Source: Epilithonimonas bovis DSM 19482 (GTDB lineage Bacteria > Bacteroidota > Bacteroidia > Flavobacteriales > Weeksellaceae). Taken from it: a DNA stretch of 38,777 nucleotides. Numbering within the stretch: position 1 is the first letter of the stretch; each line of letters begins with the position of its first letter. This document shows, piece after piece, positions 15,013 to 24,700 of this stretch. The translations under genes and the position numbers were made by a program. The notes under the pieces were generated by a model. That model did no database searches. It worked only from the letters and a program-made list of their open reading frames with translations, and was not told the DNA's origin. The stretch covers positions 1-38,777 of the forward strand of contig NZ_FTPU01000028.1 of the NCBI RefSeq assembly GCF_900108115.1, written 5' to 3'.

Positions 15013-16947
15013 ATGAAACAATTTTATGGATTGCTGATGATTATTTTATCGATTAATTCTGTTTTTGGGCAGCATAATAATATCGACAGAAAAGGTCTGA
15101 TAGAATCTGAGAAAAAGGCAGCATCCAGATCTGCCTTAGATGTCAATGTGAATCCCAATACACTTAATTATGATTTGCGATATGTGAGATTAGAACTGGA
15201 TATGGATCCCACAAAACAGTATGTATCAGGAACTGTAACGTCTCATTTCAGACTATTGGCAGATACTGATAATCTTTATTTTGATTTAGCTAACAATCTC
15301 ACTGTTTCAAGCGTAAAATATCACGGTCAGTCGCTTGCTTTCCAGCAATTAAGTACGGATGAGCTTAAGGTTACATTTCCTTCTTCTTTAGCAGCACAAA
15401 CTACGGATTCTCTTTCTGTAACTTACAGTGGTGTGCCGGATGCTTATGCTGACGCGTTCTCAGCAAGCAAAACACCCGCAGGAGATCCAATTTTAGCAAC
15501 ACTGTCTGAGCCTTTCGGAGCTAAAGAATGGTGGCCAACCAAACAAAGCCTGAACGATAAGATTGAAAAGATGGACATCAAAATTACAACACCGGCACAG
15601 TACACTGTAGCTTCCAATGGTAAACTGATCTCCGAAACAATCCTGTCAAACGGCAAAAAACAGACTTATTGGCAGACCAATTATCCTATAGCTGCATATC
15701 TTTTTGCTTTGGGGATTTCCAATTATACAAAAGTTAATTCTATAATTACGACTTCACAAAGCAGCTTTCCTTTTGTAAATTATCTTTATCCGGCGACAGC
15801 TGCCAGTACCAATACACAAAATAATCTTACCTGGACCACCAATTGTATGGATAATTTTGAACAGCATTTTGGACCTTATCCTTTTAGAAACGAGAAGTAT
15901 GGCCATATGCAGTTTAATTGGGGCGGTGGTATGGAGCATCAGACCATGAGTTCTATGATCAGTTTTGGGCAAAACCTGATCTGCCATGAGTTGGCTCATC
16001 AATGGTTTGGTGACAACCTCACCTGCGCCACATGGAATGACATTTGGCTCAATGAAGGCTTTGCCACATTTGGCGAGCACTTAACGTACGAGAAACTTCT
16101 CATGTCGGCCAGCGGTTTCCAGAGTTATTTGTCGAGCGAGATCAGTTATATAACCAGTTCTTCCGGAGGAAGTGTTTACATACCAGATAACGAATTAACG
16201 TCCAATAGGATTTTCAGCAGCAGATTGTCATACTCAAAAGGTGGTTTTGTTCTTAGGATGATCAAATGGATCTTGGGCGAAGATCAGTTTTATGCCATGT
16301 TAAAGGCTTACCAGAGTAATCCTGCTTTTGTTAATAATTATGTGACAACTAACGATTTTAGGGATTTTATAAAATCTTTTACAGGCAAAGATTTCACAGA
16401 GTTTTTTAATGACTGGATATATGGTGAGGGTTATCCCATCTATCAGATACGTTGGGGACAGAATTCGGAAACCAAACAGTTGACTTTCCGCGTCGGGCAG
16501 ACAAGAAGCAGCACTTCTGTCAGTTTTTTCGAAATGCCCTTGCCAGTTAAAGTAACGGGTTCTGGTGGGCAAACCGCTTATTTGGTTTTAGACCATTCAT
16601 CCAACAATCAGATTTTTTCAAAAGATGTTGGTTTTGATGTTACCGCCGTGACTTTTAATTATGAAAATCAAATAGTTACAAAAGGTTCTACGGTTACAAA
16701 GGATAATTCGCTTGCAGTAGATGATGTTCATCAAAAAAATAAACACGTTTATCCCAATCCTGCAAAAACATTTATTAAGATTTCCGGTTTAGAAAAATCG
16801 ACTGATTATCAGATCTATTCTGTTGATGGTAAATTAGTTAAAAAAGGAACAGCTAATGCCGATTCAGAGATTAATATTTCCACATTGGTTAAAGGTAATT
16901 ATATTTTGAAATTCAATAATCAATCGGTAAAAGTGATCAAAGAATAA
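15013..16947 (+). CDS. M1-family aminopeptidase with T9SS sorting tail
   Basis: A 644-aa secreted zinc aminopeptidase. A signal peptide (cut after VFGQ near residue 20) precedes the M1 beta-saddle domain. The exopeptidase motif, usually GAMEN, is WGGGMEHQ (303-310), and the zinc site is HELAH (325-329) with Glu348 in LNEGF, the exact HExxH-x18-E spacing. The region ends about residue 490. The last 75 residues (VYPNPAKTFIKISGL to KVIKE) form a type A T9SS C-terminal sorting domain, so the enzyme is exported across the outer membrane and probably surface-attached. The replacement of the final Asn of GAMEN by His is seen in this Bacteroidota subgroup, as I recall. It likely helps use external peptides along with the S9 peptidase. 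Confidence 0.93.
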   Translation: MKQFYGLLMIILSINSVFGQHNNIDRKGLIESEKKAASRSALDVNVNPNTLNYDLRYVRLELDMDPTKQYVSGTVTSHFRLLADTDNLYFDLANNLTVSSVKYHGQSLAFQQLSTDELKVTFPSSLAAQTTDSLSVTYSGVPDAYADAFSASKTPAGDPILATLSEPFGAKEWWPTKQSLNDKIEKMDIKITTPAQYTVASNGKLISETILSNGKKQTYWQTNYPIAAYLFALGISNYTKVNSIITTSQSSFPFVNYLYPATAASTNTQNNLTWTTNCMDNFEQHFGPYPFRNEKYGHMQFNWGGGMEHQTMSSMISFGQNLICHELAHQWFGDNLTCATWNDIWLNEGFATFGEHLTYEKLLMSASGFQSYLSSEISYITSSSGGSVYIPDNELTSNRIFSSRLSYSKGGFVLRMIKWILGEDQFYAMLKAYQSNPAFVNNYVTTNDFRDFIKSFTGKDFTEFFNDWIYGEGYPIYQIRWGQNSETKQLTFRVGQTRSSTSVSFFEMPLPVKVTGSGGQTAYLVLDHSSNNQIFSKDVGFDVTAVTFNYENQIVTKGSTVTKDNSLAVDDVHQKNKHVYPNPAKTFIKISGLEKSTDYQIYSVDGKLVKKGTANADSEINISTLVKGNYILKFNNQSVKVIKE

Positions 16948-17015
16948 TTAATTAAAACTCTGAAGGGTTACTTAAATTAATATTTTTCAAAGTCTGTAAA
17001 AAGTTAAAACATCAC

Positions 17016-17047
17016 AAAAAAGCGCTTAATTAAAGCGCTTTTTTTAT
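17016..17047 (+). terminator. terminator of the M1 peptidase gene
   Basis: AAAAAAGCGCTT pairs with AAGCGCTTTTTT across a short AATTA loop, giving T-runs on both strands. It lies 69 bases after the stop and just before the kbl promoter region. Confidence 0.85.
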
Positions 17048-17052
17048 TTTTG
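17045..17052 (+). promoter_or_regulatory. candidate -7 element of kbl
   Basis: TATTTTTG fits TAnnTTTG, 22 bases before the kbl ATG. The -33 region would fall in the terminator hairpin and has no TTG, so this is a tentative call. Confidence 0.4.
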
Positions 17053-17074
17053 TTAAAACCGAAAATTAATCAAA

Positions 17075-18271
17075 ATGATATCACAAAAATTCCTGAATAA
17101 CATTCAGAATGAACTTGAAAATATAGAAAATGAAGGCCTTTACAAAAGGGAAAGAATCATTACCTCACAACAGAGTGCGGAGATAGAAGTTGGCGGGAAA
17201 AAACTGCTGAACTTTTGCGCCAACAATTATTTGGGATTATCCAACAATCCGGAAGTGATGAAAGCCTCACAAGATGCTATCGAATCTCACGGTTATGGAA
17301 TGTCGTCGGTTCGTTTCATTTGTGGAACTCAGGATATTCATAAAGATTTGGAAGCTAAGATTTCTAATTTCTTAGGAATGGAAGATACAATCCTTTATGC
17401 TGCTTGTTTTGATGCCAATGGTGGGGTTTTCGAACCGTTGTTTTCAGAAGAAGATGCTATTATTTCTGATGAACTGAATCATGCATCAATTATTGACGGT
17501 GTTCGTCTTTGTAAATCAGCCAGATACCGTTATAAAAATAACAATATGCAGGATCTGGAAGCGCAGTTGATTGCAGCTTCCGAAAAAAACCACAGATTCA
17601 AAATTATTGTTACCGACGGTGTTTTCTCTATGGATGGCATTGTGGCTGACCTGAAAGGTGTTTGTGATTTAGCGGACAAATATGACGCTTTGGTAATGGT
17701 GGACGATTCCCACGCCACAGGATTTATTGGCAAGACGGGACGCGGAACACACGAAGCCAATGATGTTATAGGAAGGGTCGACATTATAACTTCGACTTTA
17801 GGAAAAGCTTTAGGTGGCGCTTTAGGCGGATTCACTTCCGGGAAAAAAGAGATTATCGATATGCTGAGACAACGTTCCCGTCCGTATTTATTTTCAAATT
17901 CATTAGCTCCGGGCATTGTGGGTGCTGCTTCCAAAGTGTTGGATATGATTTCTGATGATACCTCTTTGAGAGATAAAGTGATGGAAAATGCAGAATATTT
18001 CCGAAAAGAGATGAAAGCTAAAGGTTTTGATATTCCTGACGGCGATGCCGCTATTGTTCCTGTGATGCTGTACGATGCCAAATTATCTCAGGATATGGCA
18101 GAAAAACTATTGTCAGAAGGCATTTATGTGATTGGATTCTTTTATCCTGTTGTGCCAAAAGGTAAAGCGAGAATCAGGGTTCAGTTGTCTGCAGCCCATA
18201 CAAGAGAACATCTGGACAAAGCCATTGCAGCTTTTGAAAGGGTAGGTAAAGAATTAGGGATTATTAAATAA
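17075..18271 (+). CDS. kbl: glycine C-acetyltransferase (2-amino-3-ketobutyrate CoA ligase)
   Basis: A 398-aa PLP-dependent enzyme of the alpha-oxoamine synthase family, splitting 2-amino-3-ketobutyrate with CoA into glycine and acetyl-CoA in threonine breakdown. It starts at the family's usual N-terminus. The substrate/cofactor regions [11 protein letters not shown] (47-57) and [15 protein letters not shown] (72-86) are present, and the Schiff-base lysine is Lys244 in STLGKALGG, the same number as in E. coli Kbl. Length equals the family norm. The usual partner, threonine 3-dehydrogenase, is not adjacent. A serine palmitoyltransferase or BioF role is less likely given the close match to Kbl motifs. 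Confidence 0.95.
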   Translation: MISQKFLNNIQNELENIENEGLYKRERIITSQQSAEIEVGGKKLLNFCANNYLGLSNNPEVMKASQDAIESHGYGMSSVRFICGTQDIHKDLEAKISNFLGMEDTILYAACFDANGGVFEPLFSEEDAIISDELNHASIIDGVRLCKSARYRYKNNNMQDLEAQLIAASEKNHRFKIIVTDGVFSMDGIVADLKGVCDLADKYDALVMVDDSHATGFIGKTGRGTHEANDVIGRVDIITSTLGKALGGALGGFTSGKKEIIDMLRQRSRPYLFSNSLAPGIVGAASKVLDMISDDTSLRDKVMENAEYFRKEMKAKGFDIPDGDAAIVPVMLYDAKLSQDMAEKLLSEGIYVIGFFYPVVPKGKARIRVQLSAAHTREHLDKAIAAFERVGKELGIIK

Positions 18272-18306
18272 TACCGTTTCGATCATAATATGCTATAAAA
18301 ATCTCC

Positions 18307-18387
18307 GAGTTCTTTGCTGAGTTTACGCCTTTGCGAACTTAAAAACATTGAATAATATTGATATTCTTGCGAGCTTTGCGTTAAAAA
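18307..18387 (+). repeat. dispersed intergenic repeat, copy C (shorter)
   Basis: A diverged copy of the repeat at 9770-9866 and 10684-10780. It shares CGAGTTC, CCTTTGCGAAC, CTTAAAAA and the right end TTGCGAGCTTTGCGTTAAAAAA, but misses the middle AGCTTGTCGAAGT portion. It lies downstream of kbl rather than upstream of a gene. Confidence 0.6.
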
Positions 18388-18428
18388 ATAATTTATTGCA
18401 TTTTAAGATTTGTTTGATATAACATTGG

Positions 18429-18458
18429 AAAGCTTATAGAATTGTAAGCTTTTCTTTT
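18429..18458 (+). terminator. terminator of kbl
   Basis: AAGCTTA and TAAGCTT form a seven-bp stem with an eight-base loop, followed by TTTCTTTT on the plus strand. Confidence 0.65.
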
Positions 18459-18462
18459 ACAA

Positions 18463-18493
18463 AAAAACCAGCCAATTAATTGGCTGGTTTTAT
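18463..18493 (-). terminator. terminator of rplS
   Basis: AAAACCAGCCAATT is followed directly by its inverted repeat, with a T-run on the minus strand, 21 bases after the rplS stop codon. Confidence 0.85.
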
Positions 18494-18513
18494 ATGGTTG
18501 AGCAGGCTCAGGA

Positions 18514-18870
18514 TTATTTCTTAGTATAAGACTTATCTTTGATTCTTGCTTTTTTACCTCTAAGATCACGGAAGTAGTAGATTCTGGCTCTTCTAACTTT
18601 ACCTTGTCTGTTAACCTCAATTTTTTGAAGTGCAGGCATGTTGATTGGGAAAACTCTCTCTACACCTACATCACCACTCATTTTTCTGATGGTAAATGTT
18701 TTTGTAAGGCCAGTTCCTCTCAATTGGATCACAGTTCCTTTGAAAAACTGAGTTCTTGTTTTGTTACCTTCTTTAATTTCTGTGTACACAGTGATGGTGT
18801 CACCGGCTTTGAATTCTGGGAATTCTTTTTTTGTAATGTACTTATCCTGTACATATTTTACTAAATCCAT
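18514..18870 (-). CDS. rplS: 50S ribosomal protein L19
   Basis: A 118-aa ribosomal protein at the 30S-50S interface. Typical L19 features are visible: FKAGDTITVYTEIKEG (about 19-34), RTQFFKGTVIQLRG (about 38-51), FTIRKMSGDVGVERVFP (about 58-74) and the basic C-terminal RRARIYYFRDLRGKKARIK. Length matches the family. It is monocistronic here, with its own promoter and terminator; the rimM-trmD genes that accompany it in many bacteria are absent. Confidence 0.97.
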   Translation of the reverse strand: MDLVKYVQDKYITKKEFPEFKAGDTITVYTEIKEGNKTRTQFFKGTVIQLRGTGLTKTFTIRKMSGDVGVERVFPINMPALQKIEVNRQGKVRRARIYYFRDLRGKKARIKDKSYTKK

Positions 18871-18945
18871 TTTTTGTAATAAAAAATTTGTTTTGTCAAG
18901 CTAAGCAACATTCACGTCCTTCGTCAGAGGTTGATTAACAGGTTG

Positions 18946-18975
18946 CAAAAATAAAAATAATTTTCGTAATTGCAA
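18946..18975 (-). promoter_or_regulatory. promoter of rplS
   Basis: Minus-strand TTG (18973-18975), a 19-base spacer and TATTTTTG (18946-18953) match the flavobacterial consensus fully. The untranslated leader would be about 70 bases. Confidence 0.7.
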
Positions 18976-19035
18976 TACAATCTGATCATTAAATTTCAAT
19001 TTTTCTGCATTTTGGTATTAATTATTCTCTTAAAA

Positions 19036-19078
19036 ACAAAAATCCGCTTTGTTAAAATAATACAAAGCGGATTTTTTA
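19036..19078 (-). terminator. terminator of secG
   Basis: A 13-bp stem AAATCCGCTTTGT/ACAAAGCGGATTT with a nine-base loop and T-runs on both strands, 17 bases past the secG stop. Confidence 0.85.
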
Positions 19079-19094
19079 TTTTTTTTTGATAAAC

Positions 19095-19430
19095 TTATTT
19101 TGCAGGTTCCTGCGTAGCAGGTGCACTGTTTACCGGAGCTTTAGCAGGCGCTTCTGTTTTAGCAGGCGCTGCATTGGCAGGCATCACCTGAGAAGGTTTA
19201 CCGGTAAGGATGATGCTTAAAAGAATCAAAACTACAATAGTAGTTCCCAAAGTCCATGTGGCTTTCTCCATAAAATCATTGGTTCTCTGTACACCAAAAG
19301 TTGCAGAAGAAGTACCGCCAAAAGTTCCGGAAAGGCCGCCTCCTTTTGGGTTCTGTGCCATAATGATGATAACTAATAAAATGCTAGCAATGATAATTAA
19401 GATCATAAACAGCGTAAATATTGTGCTCAT
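19095..19430 (-). CDS. secG: preprotein translocase subunit SecG
   Basis: A 111-aa inner-membrane protein, the small subunit of the SecYEG channel. Two membrane helices (about 3-24 and 58-77) flank the cytoplasmic loop with the family's GGGLSGTFGG (about 30-39). The C-terminal 30 residues are a low-complexity Ala/Pro/Lys tail of the kind often found in Bacteroidota SecG. It has its own -7 element and terminator. Confidence 0.94.
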   Translation of the reverse strand: MSTIFTLFMILIIIASILLVIIIMAQNPKGGGLSGTFGGTSSATFGVQRTNDFMEKATWTLGTTIVVLILLSIILTGKPSQVMPANAAPAKTEAPAKAPVNSAPATQEPAK

Positions 19431-19460
19431 AGTATCGTCTTAGTAATAAATTTTGAAGCG

Positions 19461-19468
19461 CAAATATA
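19461..19468 (-). promoter_or_regulatory. -7 promoter element of secG
   Basis: Minus-strand TATATTTG matches TAnnTTTG and lies 30 bases before the secG ATG. No TTG is placed correctly upstream; GTTTCC occupies that position. Confidence 0.5.
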
Positions 19469-19594
19469 TGGATTATAATTAATTAATGGAAACATATTTT
19501 TACAATTTTCGAGCAGCTGATTTTCTGCGTTACATCAATATTCTTTAACTTCGCCATGTTTTATAAAAGAAACAACGTAATAATCTTTTCTAAC

Positions 19595-21589
19595 ATGAAT
19601 TTTAAACAACTTCTTGTTGCAACTGCAGCACCGCTTATGATGAATGCACAACAGGTCATGACGCCGGAGATCATGTGGACACTCAACCGTTTGGGCGTTC
19701 AGGCCGTTTCTCCGGACCACACTTCTCTGATCTACAAAGTCAGCAAAACAGATCTTAAAACAGAAAAATCTAATTCCGAAGCTTTCTGGCTGGATCTTTC
19801 CGGGAAAGCAACCAAAATCGATTTGGGTAAAAAGAGCCTGATCCAGTGGGATAAAAACGGGATTTACGCTCTCGAAAATAATCAGATTTTCTTATCCAAA
19901 GATTCAGGGAAAACCTGGGCAGAATTCTATACGATTGGTGAAGTTGATAACATTGTAATTTCTCCGGATGGTGAAAAGGTAGCTTTCAGCAAAGCTGTGC
20001 ATATTGAAAATCTTCTTGGAAAAGATAAGTACAAAGACTTACCAAAAACAACGGCTCAAATTTATACAGACCTCAACCACCGTCATTGGGACGCTTGGAA
20101 CGAAGGTTCTTACAATCACGTTTTTGTGATTAATGTTTCAGAATCTGTGGATAAAGCGAAAGACTTGTTACAAGGAAAGACGTTTGATTCACCACAGAAA
20201 CCATTTGGAGGCGCAGAAGATTTTGTCTGGAGCCCGGATTCTTCGGAATTGCTTTATGTAACGAAGGCCAAATCTGGTGCAGATTATGCCCAAAGTACCA
20301 ATACAGATATTTTTGCTTACAACCTGGCTTCCGGAAAGACAGTGAATCTGACAGAAGGGATGATGGGCTACGATGTGAATCCAAAATTTAGTAATGACGG
20401 TAAATTTCTGCTTTGGAGCAGTATGGAAAGAGAAGGTTACGAAGCGGATAAGAATGATATCGTGATTATGGATTGGAAGTCCAAAGCCAAAACCAATCTT
20501 ACAAAAGCCTGGGACGAGAGTGTTTCCGGTGATGTAAATTGGGCTTCGGATTCTAAATTGATTTATTTCACATCGGCTTTCAGGGGAACAAAACAATTGT
20601 TCTCGGTTGATGTCAAAAATAAAACTGTTAAGCAATTGACAAAAGGAGATTTTGACATCAACGATATTGTTTTAGAAAACAAAGGAAAACTCTGGGTCAC
20701 AAAAACGGATATCAATCATAATGCAGATTTGTTCGAAGTTGATTTGAAAAATGCGGCATTAAAACAGATTACTGATATTAATAAAGACAATTACGCCAAC
20801 TTAATCCCGGGAAAATCCGAACTCAAAATGGTGAAAACGACCGATGGGAAAGAGATGGGCGTTTGGTTTCATTATCCACCCAATTTTGACCCAACAAAAA
20901 AATATCCAACTTTAGTTTATTGCCAAGGTGGGCCACAATCTGCACTCACACAATTTTTCTCCACAAGATGGAATTTCGCTTTGATGGCAGCCAACGGTTA
21001 CATTGTTGTAGCGCCCAATAGACGGGGAATGCCGGGTTGGGGCGTACAATGGAATGAGCAAATCAGTGGCGACTGGGGCGGACAACCGATTAAAGATTAT
21101 TTGTCAGCTACGGATTTTGCCAAGACATTACCTTATGTAGAGGGGAATAGAGTAGCGGCTGTAGGTGCGAGTTATGGTGGCTATTCCGTATTTATGCTGG
21201 CCGGTGTTCACGAGAACAGATTCAAAACGTTTATTGCACACGATGGTTTGTTTGATATGAAATCCTGGTACGGAACAACCGAGGAGCTTTGGTTCGCCAA
21301 TTGGGATTTGGGAGGAAATTACTGGCAAAAGCCAACGCCAAAATCTTATACCGATTTTAACCCGAGCAATTTTGTGGACCAATGGAACAAACCGATTATG
21401 GTAATCCAAGGCGGAATAGATTTCCGTGTGCCGTATGAGCAAGGTCAGGAAGCCTTCCAGGCAGCAAAGCTGAAAGGTTTAAAAACCAAATTCCTTTACT
21501 TCCCGAACGAAAACCATTGGGTGCTGCATCCGCAAAATGGTTTGGTTTGGCAGAGAGAATTTTTCGATTGGCTGAAGGAAACGCTGTAG
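19595..21589 (+). CDS. S9-family serine peptidase, DPP5-like
   Basis: A 664-aa exported prolyl-oligopeptidase-family enzyme. I chose ATG 19595, 13 codons into the longer frame, because it starts a signal peptide ending MMNAQQ. A beta-propeller follows (about 25-395), with WSPDS and WASDS blade motifs, then the alpha/beta hydrolase domain. The catalytic triad is Ser526 in GASYGGYS, Asp609 in GGIDFRVP and His641 in ENHWVL. The arrangement and length match periplasmic dipeptidyl peptidase 5 of Porphyromonas, which removes dipeptides for amino-acid use. There is no T9SS tail, so it is likely periplasmic. Acylaminoacyl peptidase specificity cannot be excluded. Confidence 0.92.
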   Translation: MNFKQLLVATAAPLMMNAQQVMTPEIMWTLNRLGVQAVSPDHTSLIYKVSKTDLKTEKSNSEAFWLDLSGKATKIDLGKKSLIQWDKNGIYALENNQIFLSKDSGKTWAEFYTIGEVDNIVISPDGEKVAFSKAVHIENLLGKDKYKDLPKTTAQIYTDLNHRHWDAWNEGSYNHVFVINVSESVDKAKDLLQGKTFDSPQKPFGGAEDFVWSPDSSELLYVTKAKSGADYAQSTNTDIFAYNLASGKTVNLTEGMMGYDVNPKFSNDGKFLLWSSMEREGYEADKNDIVIMDWKSKAKTNLTKAWDESVSGDVNWASDSKLIYFTSAFRGTKQLFSVDVKNKTVKQLTKGDFDINDIVLENKGKLWVTKTDINHNADLFEVDLKNAALKQITDINKDNYANLIPGKSELKMVKTTDGKEMGVWFHYPPNFDPTKKYPTLVYCQGGPQSALTQFFSTRWNFALMAANGYIVVAPNRRGMPGWGVQWNEQISGDWGGQPIKDYLSATDFAKTLPYVEGNRVAAVGASYGGYSVFMLAGVHENRFKTFIAHDGLFDMKSWYGTTEELWFANWDLGGNYWQKPTPKSYTDFNPSNFVDQWNKPIMVIQGGIDFRVPYEQGQEAFQAAKLKGLKTKFLYFPNENHWVLHPQNGLVWQREFFDWLKETL

Positions 21590-21620
21590 CCGGTTAATTT
21601 TAAGATTATCAGTAAATATT

Positions 21621-21664
21621 AATTCCGCAGAAATCTATATCTAAGATTACTGCGGTTTTTTTTG
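21621..21664 (+). terminator. terminator of the S9 peptidase gene
   Basis: CCGCAG and CTGCGG enclose a 19-base loop, followed by eight T on the plus strand. Confidence 0.7.
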
Positions 21665-21792
21665 TATTAATTTTCAGGAAATGAAATAGATTTATTTTAT
21701 TAATGTGATATTTGTTCTTCTTTTTACATTTTTTGCCAGGTAAAAATACCTTTACGACCTTTGTGCAGATCATTGTATATCAAATCAGCCAT

Positions 21793-24700
21793 ATGAAAAA
21801 TATTTCTCTGCATTTCTTCTTATCTATATTTTCATTAATTGCTTTTTCCTGTGCCGTTAATAAAGCTGATTACGGTAAGAATGCTAAAGATTTTGAAAAT
21901 AAGTCTGCAATCAAAGACAGTGTTATTCATACATTTTATCTTTTGGGTGACGCTGGTAGTCTGGATAGGGATGCTGCTTTCCTTAATATGAATATTTTAA
22001 AAGATTCCTTGTCTAAGGCAAGTGATAACAGTACTTTACTTTTTCTCGGCGATAATATCTATCCTGCCGGATTGCCAAAAAAAGATGATAAAAACAGGGA
22101 TTTGGCAGAGCAAAAACTGAATAATCAGATCTCGTTAACCAGCCAGTTCAAGGGAAAAACTATTTTTATCCCCGGTAACCATGATTGGTACAGTGGCGGT
22201 ATCAAGGGACTGAAACGTGAGGAAGATTATATCACAGAAAAATTAGGAGACAAAAATACATTCGCACCCAGAAATGGCTGCCCCATAGAAACCAGAAAAA
22301 TCAATAAAAAACTGACTTTGATCCTGATTGATACAGAATGGGTTTTGGCGGACTGGAGCAAAAATCCCGGTATCAATGAAAAATGCGAGATCAAAACAAG
22401 GGAAGATTTTTATACGGAATTTGAAGATCAGCTCAACAAAAATCAGAACAAAACCATTGTAGTGGCAACACATCATCCGCTGATTACCCACGGCTCTCAC
22501 GGTGGCTATTATTCCTGGGAAAAGCAGTTGTACCCGCTGGAGCAGAAGATCCCGTTACCGGTTTTGGGAACTGGCATCAATCTGATAAGAGCAACCGGTG
22601 GCATCACACATCAGGATATCAGCAACCAGAGCTATAAGAAAATGGCAGACAGACTCAAAACCTTACTGGGTGGCAGAGATAATGTGATTGTAGTGTCTGG
22701 TCACGATCATAATTTGCAGTTTATAGATCATGATATCAAGCAAATCATCAGCGGAGCCGGATCTAAAACCGAAGCAGCCAAAGCAGTAGGTAATAATGAT
22801 TTTTCCTTTGGAAAGAACGGTTTTGCAACCCTCAAGATTTCAAATTCCGGGAATGCGGAAGTGAGTTTTTACAGCCTAGCTCCTCAAAAATCGGAGTTGC
22901 TATTCCGGACAACTGTCCTTGGGAACGAAGAAAAAAAACAGAATTTAAAATTCCCAAAACATTTTCCGGAGTTTACAAAAGCATCTGTCTACGATTCTGT
23001 AATGACAAGGAAAAGTAAACTTTACAATTTCCTCTGGGGGAAACATTACCGTTACTATTATTCCAAAAAGATTGAAGCAAAAAATCTGGAACTTGATACC
23101 ATTTTTGGTGGCGTAAAACCAAGTAGAGCCGGTGGCGGGCATCAGACCAGGTCTTTGCGCCTCGAGACCCGGGCAGGACAGGAATATGTCATGCGGGCAC
23201 TCAAAAAAAGCGGCGTGAGATTTTTGCAGGCCGTCGCATTTAAAGATCAATATGTGATTGATGATTTTACCGGAAGTTTTGCAGATAGTTTTTTACTCGA
23301 TTTTTACACAACATCTCACCCTTATACACCGCTGGCAATTGGCGGAATGGCCGATAAACTGGGAATCAGGCAAACCAACCCTCAACTTTTCTTTATCCCA
23401 AAACAGAATACTTTAAAATCCTATAATCAGAATTTTGGGGACGAGTTGTATTATCTTGAAGAAAAACCTGAAGAAACGGATGAAAACCCTAATAAGGTGC
23501 TGAGTACAGACGAGGTTATGACCAATCTTGCTAAGGATGAAAAAAATAAAATGGACGAAAAAGCCTGGGCAAAAGCGAGATTGTTTGATATGCTGATTGG
23601 CGATTGGGACAGGCATCAGGACCAGTGGAAATTTGAAGCCAAAAAAGAAAACGGAAACGTCATCTACAGCCCGATTGCCAAAGACAGGGATCAGGCTTTT
23701 GCAAAATATGACGGCGCAATCACGTCTTATCTGATGCGGATTCCGGACCTTAAACACATGCAGACATTTGATTATAAGATCAAAAATATAAAATGGTTTA
23801 ACCGTGAGCCGTACCCATTGGATTTGGCGTTTACAAAAGGCCTGACAGAGCAAGATTGGATAGATCAAGCCCTGTTTATCCAGCAAAACCTGACTGAGAA
23901 TGACATTAGAAATGCGTTCGCGAATTTGCCAAAAGAGGTGCAGGATCAGGCTTCCGAAGATCTCATTAGTAAATTATTAATCCGTAAAAACGATTTGCAA
24001 AAATATGCTCAAGATTATTATCAATTTCTAAGTAGGAAAGTATTATTGGCAGGAACCAATAAAAAAGATAAGTTTGTAATCACAAGGCTTCCCAATCACA
24101 ATACCGAAGTCAAAATCTACCGGTTAAAAAAATCAGGGGAGGAACTGGAATTTTCCAAAGTATTTTCTAAAAAAATAACCAAAGAAATCTGGATTTATGG
24201 CATGTCCGATGATGATGTTTTTACAGTAGCCGGCACAAAAAATAACAATATCAAAATCCGGCTTTTTGGCGGGCTGGATAATGATGATTATCAGATCAAA
24301 AACGGTAGGCAAATCCATATTTACGATTACAAGAGCAAGAAGAATAATTTTGAAGATGGTGGTGGAAAAATCACTCTAACAGATGATTACGATATTAATC
24401 AGTATAATTATAAACGCCCAAAATACAGTGCATATTCTAATACGCTTACGACAGGTTTTAATCCCGATGACGAAGTTACCATTGGGTTTTCGCAGTCTTT
24501 TACCGTTAATAATTTTATTCAGAATCCATTCAGCAGCAAGCATATTCTTAAAACCAATTATTTTACAGGAACCAAAGGCTATGAAGTAGCTTACCAGGGG
24601 ATTTTTCCACGTTTGACTGGCCATTGGTTTTATCAGTTAGACGCGAGAATGACCAGCTCACATTATATCAGGAATTTCTACGGAATTGGAAACGAAACCG

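Noticed and set aside
17530-18081. 183-aa minus-strand open frame
   Set aside because: Antisense shadow of kbl, rich in Ser and Pro as expected for the complement of coding sequence.
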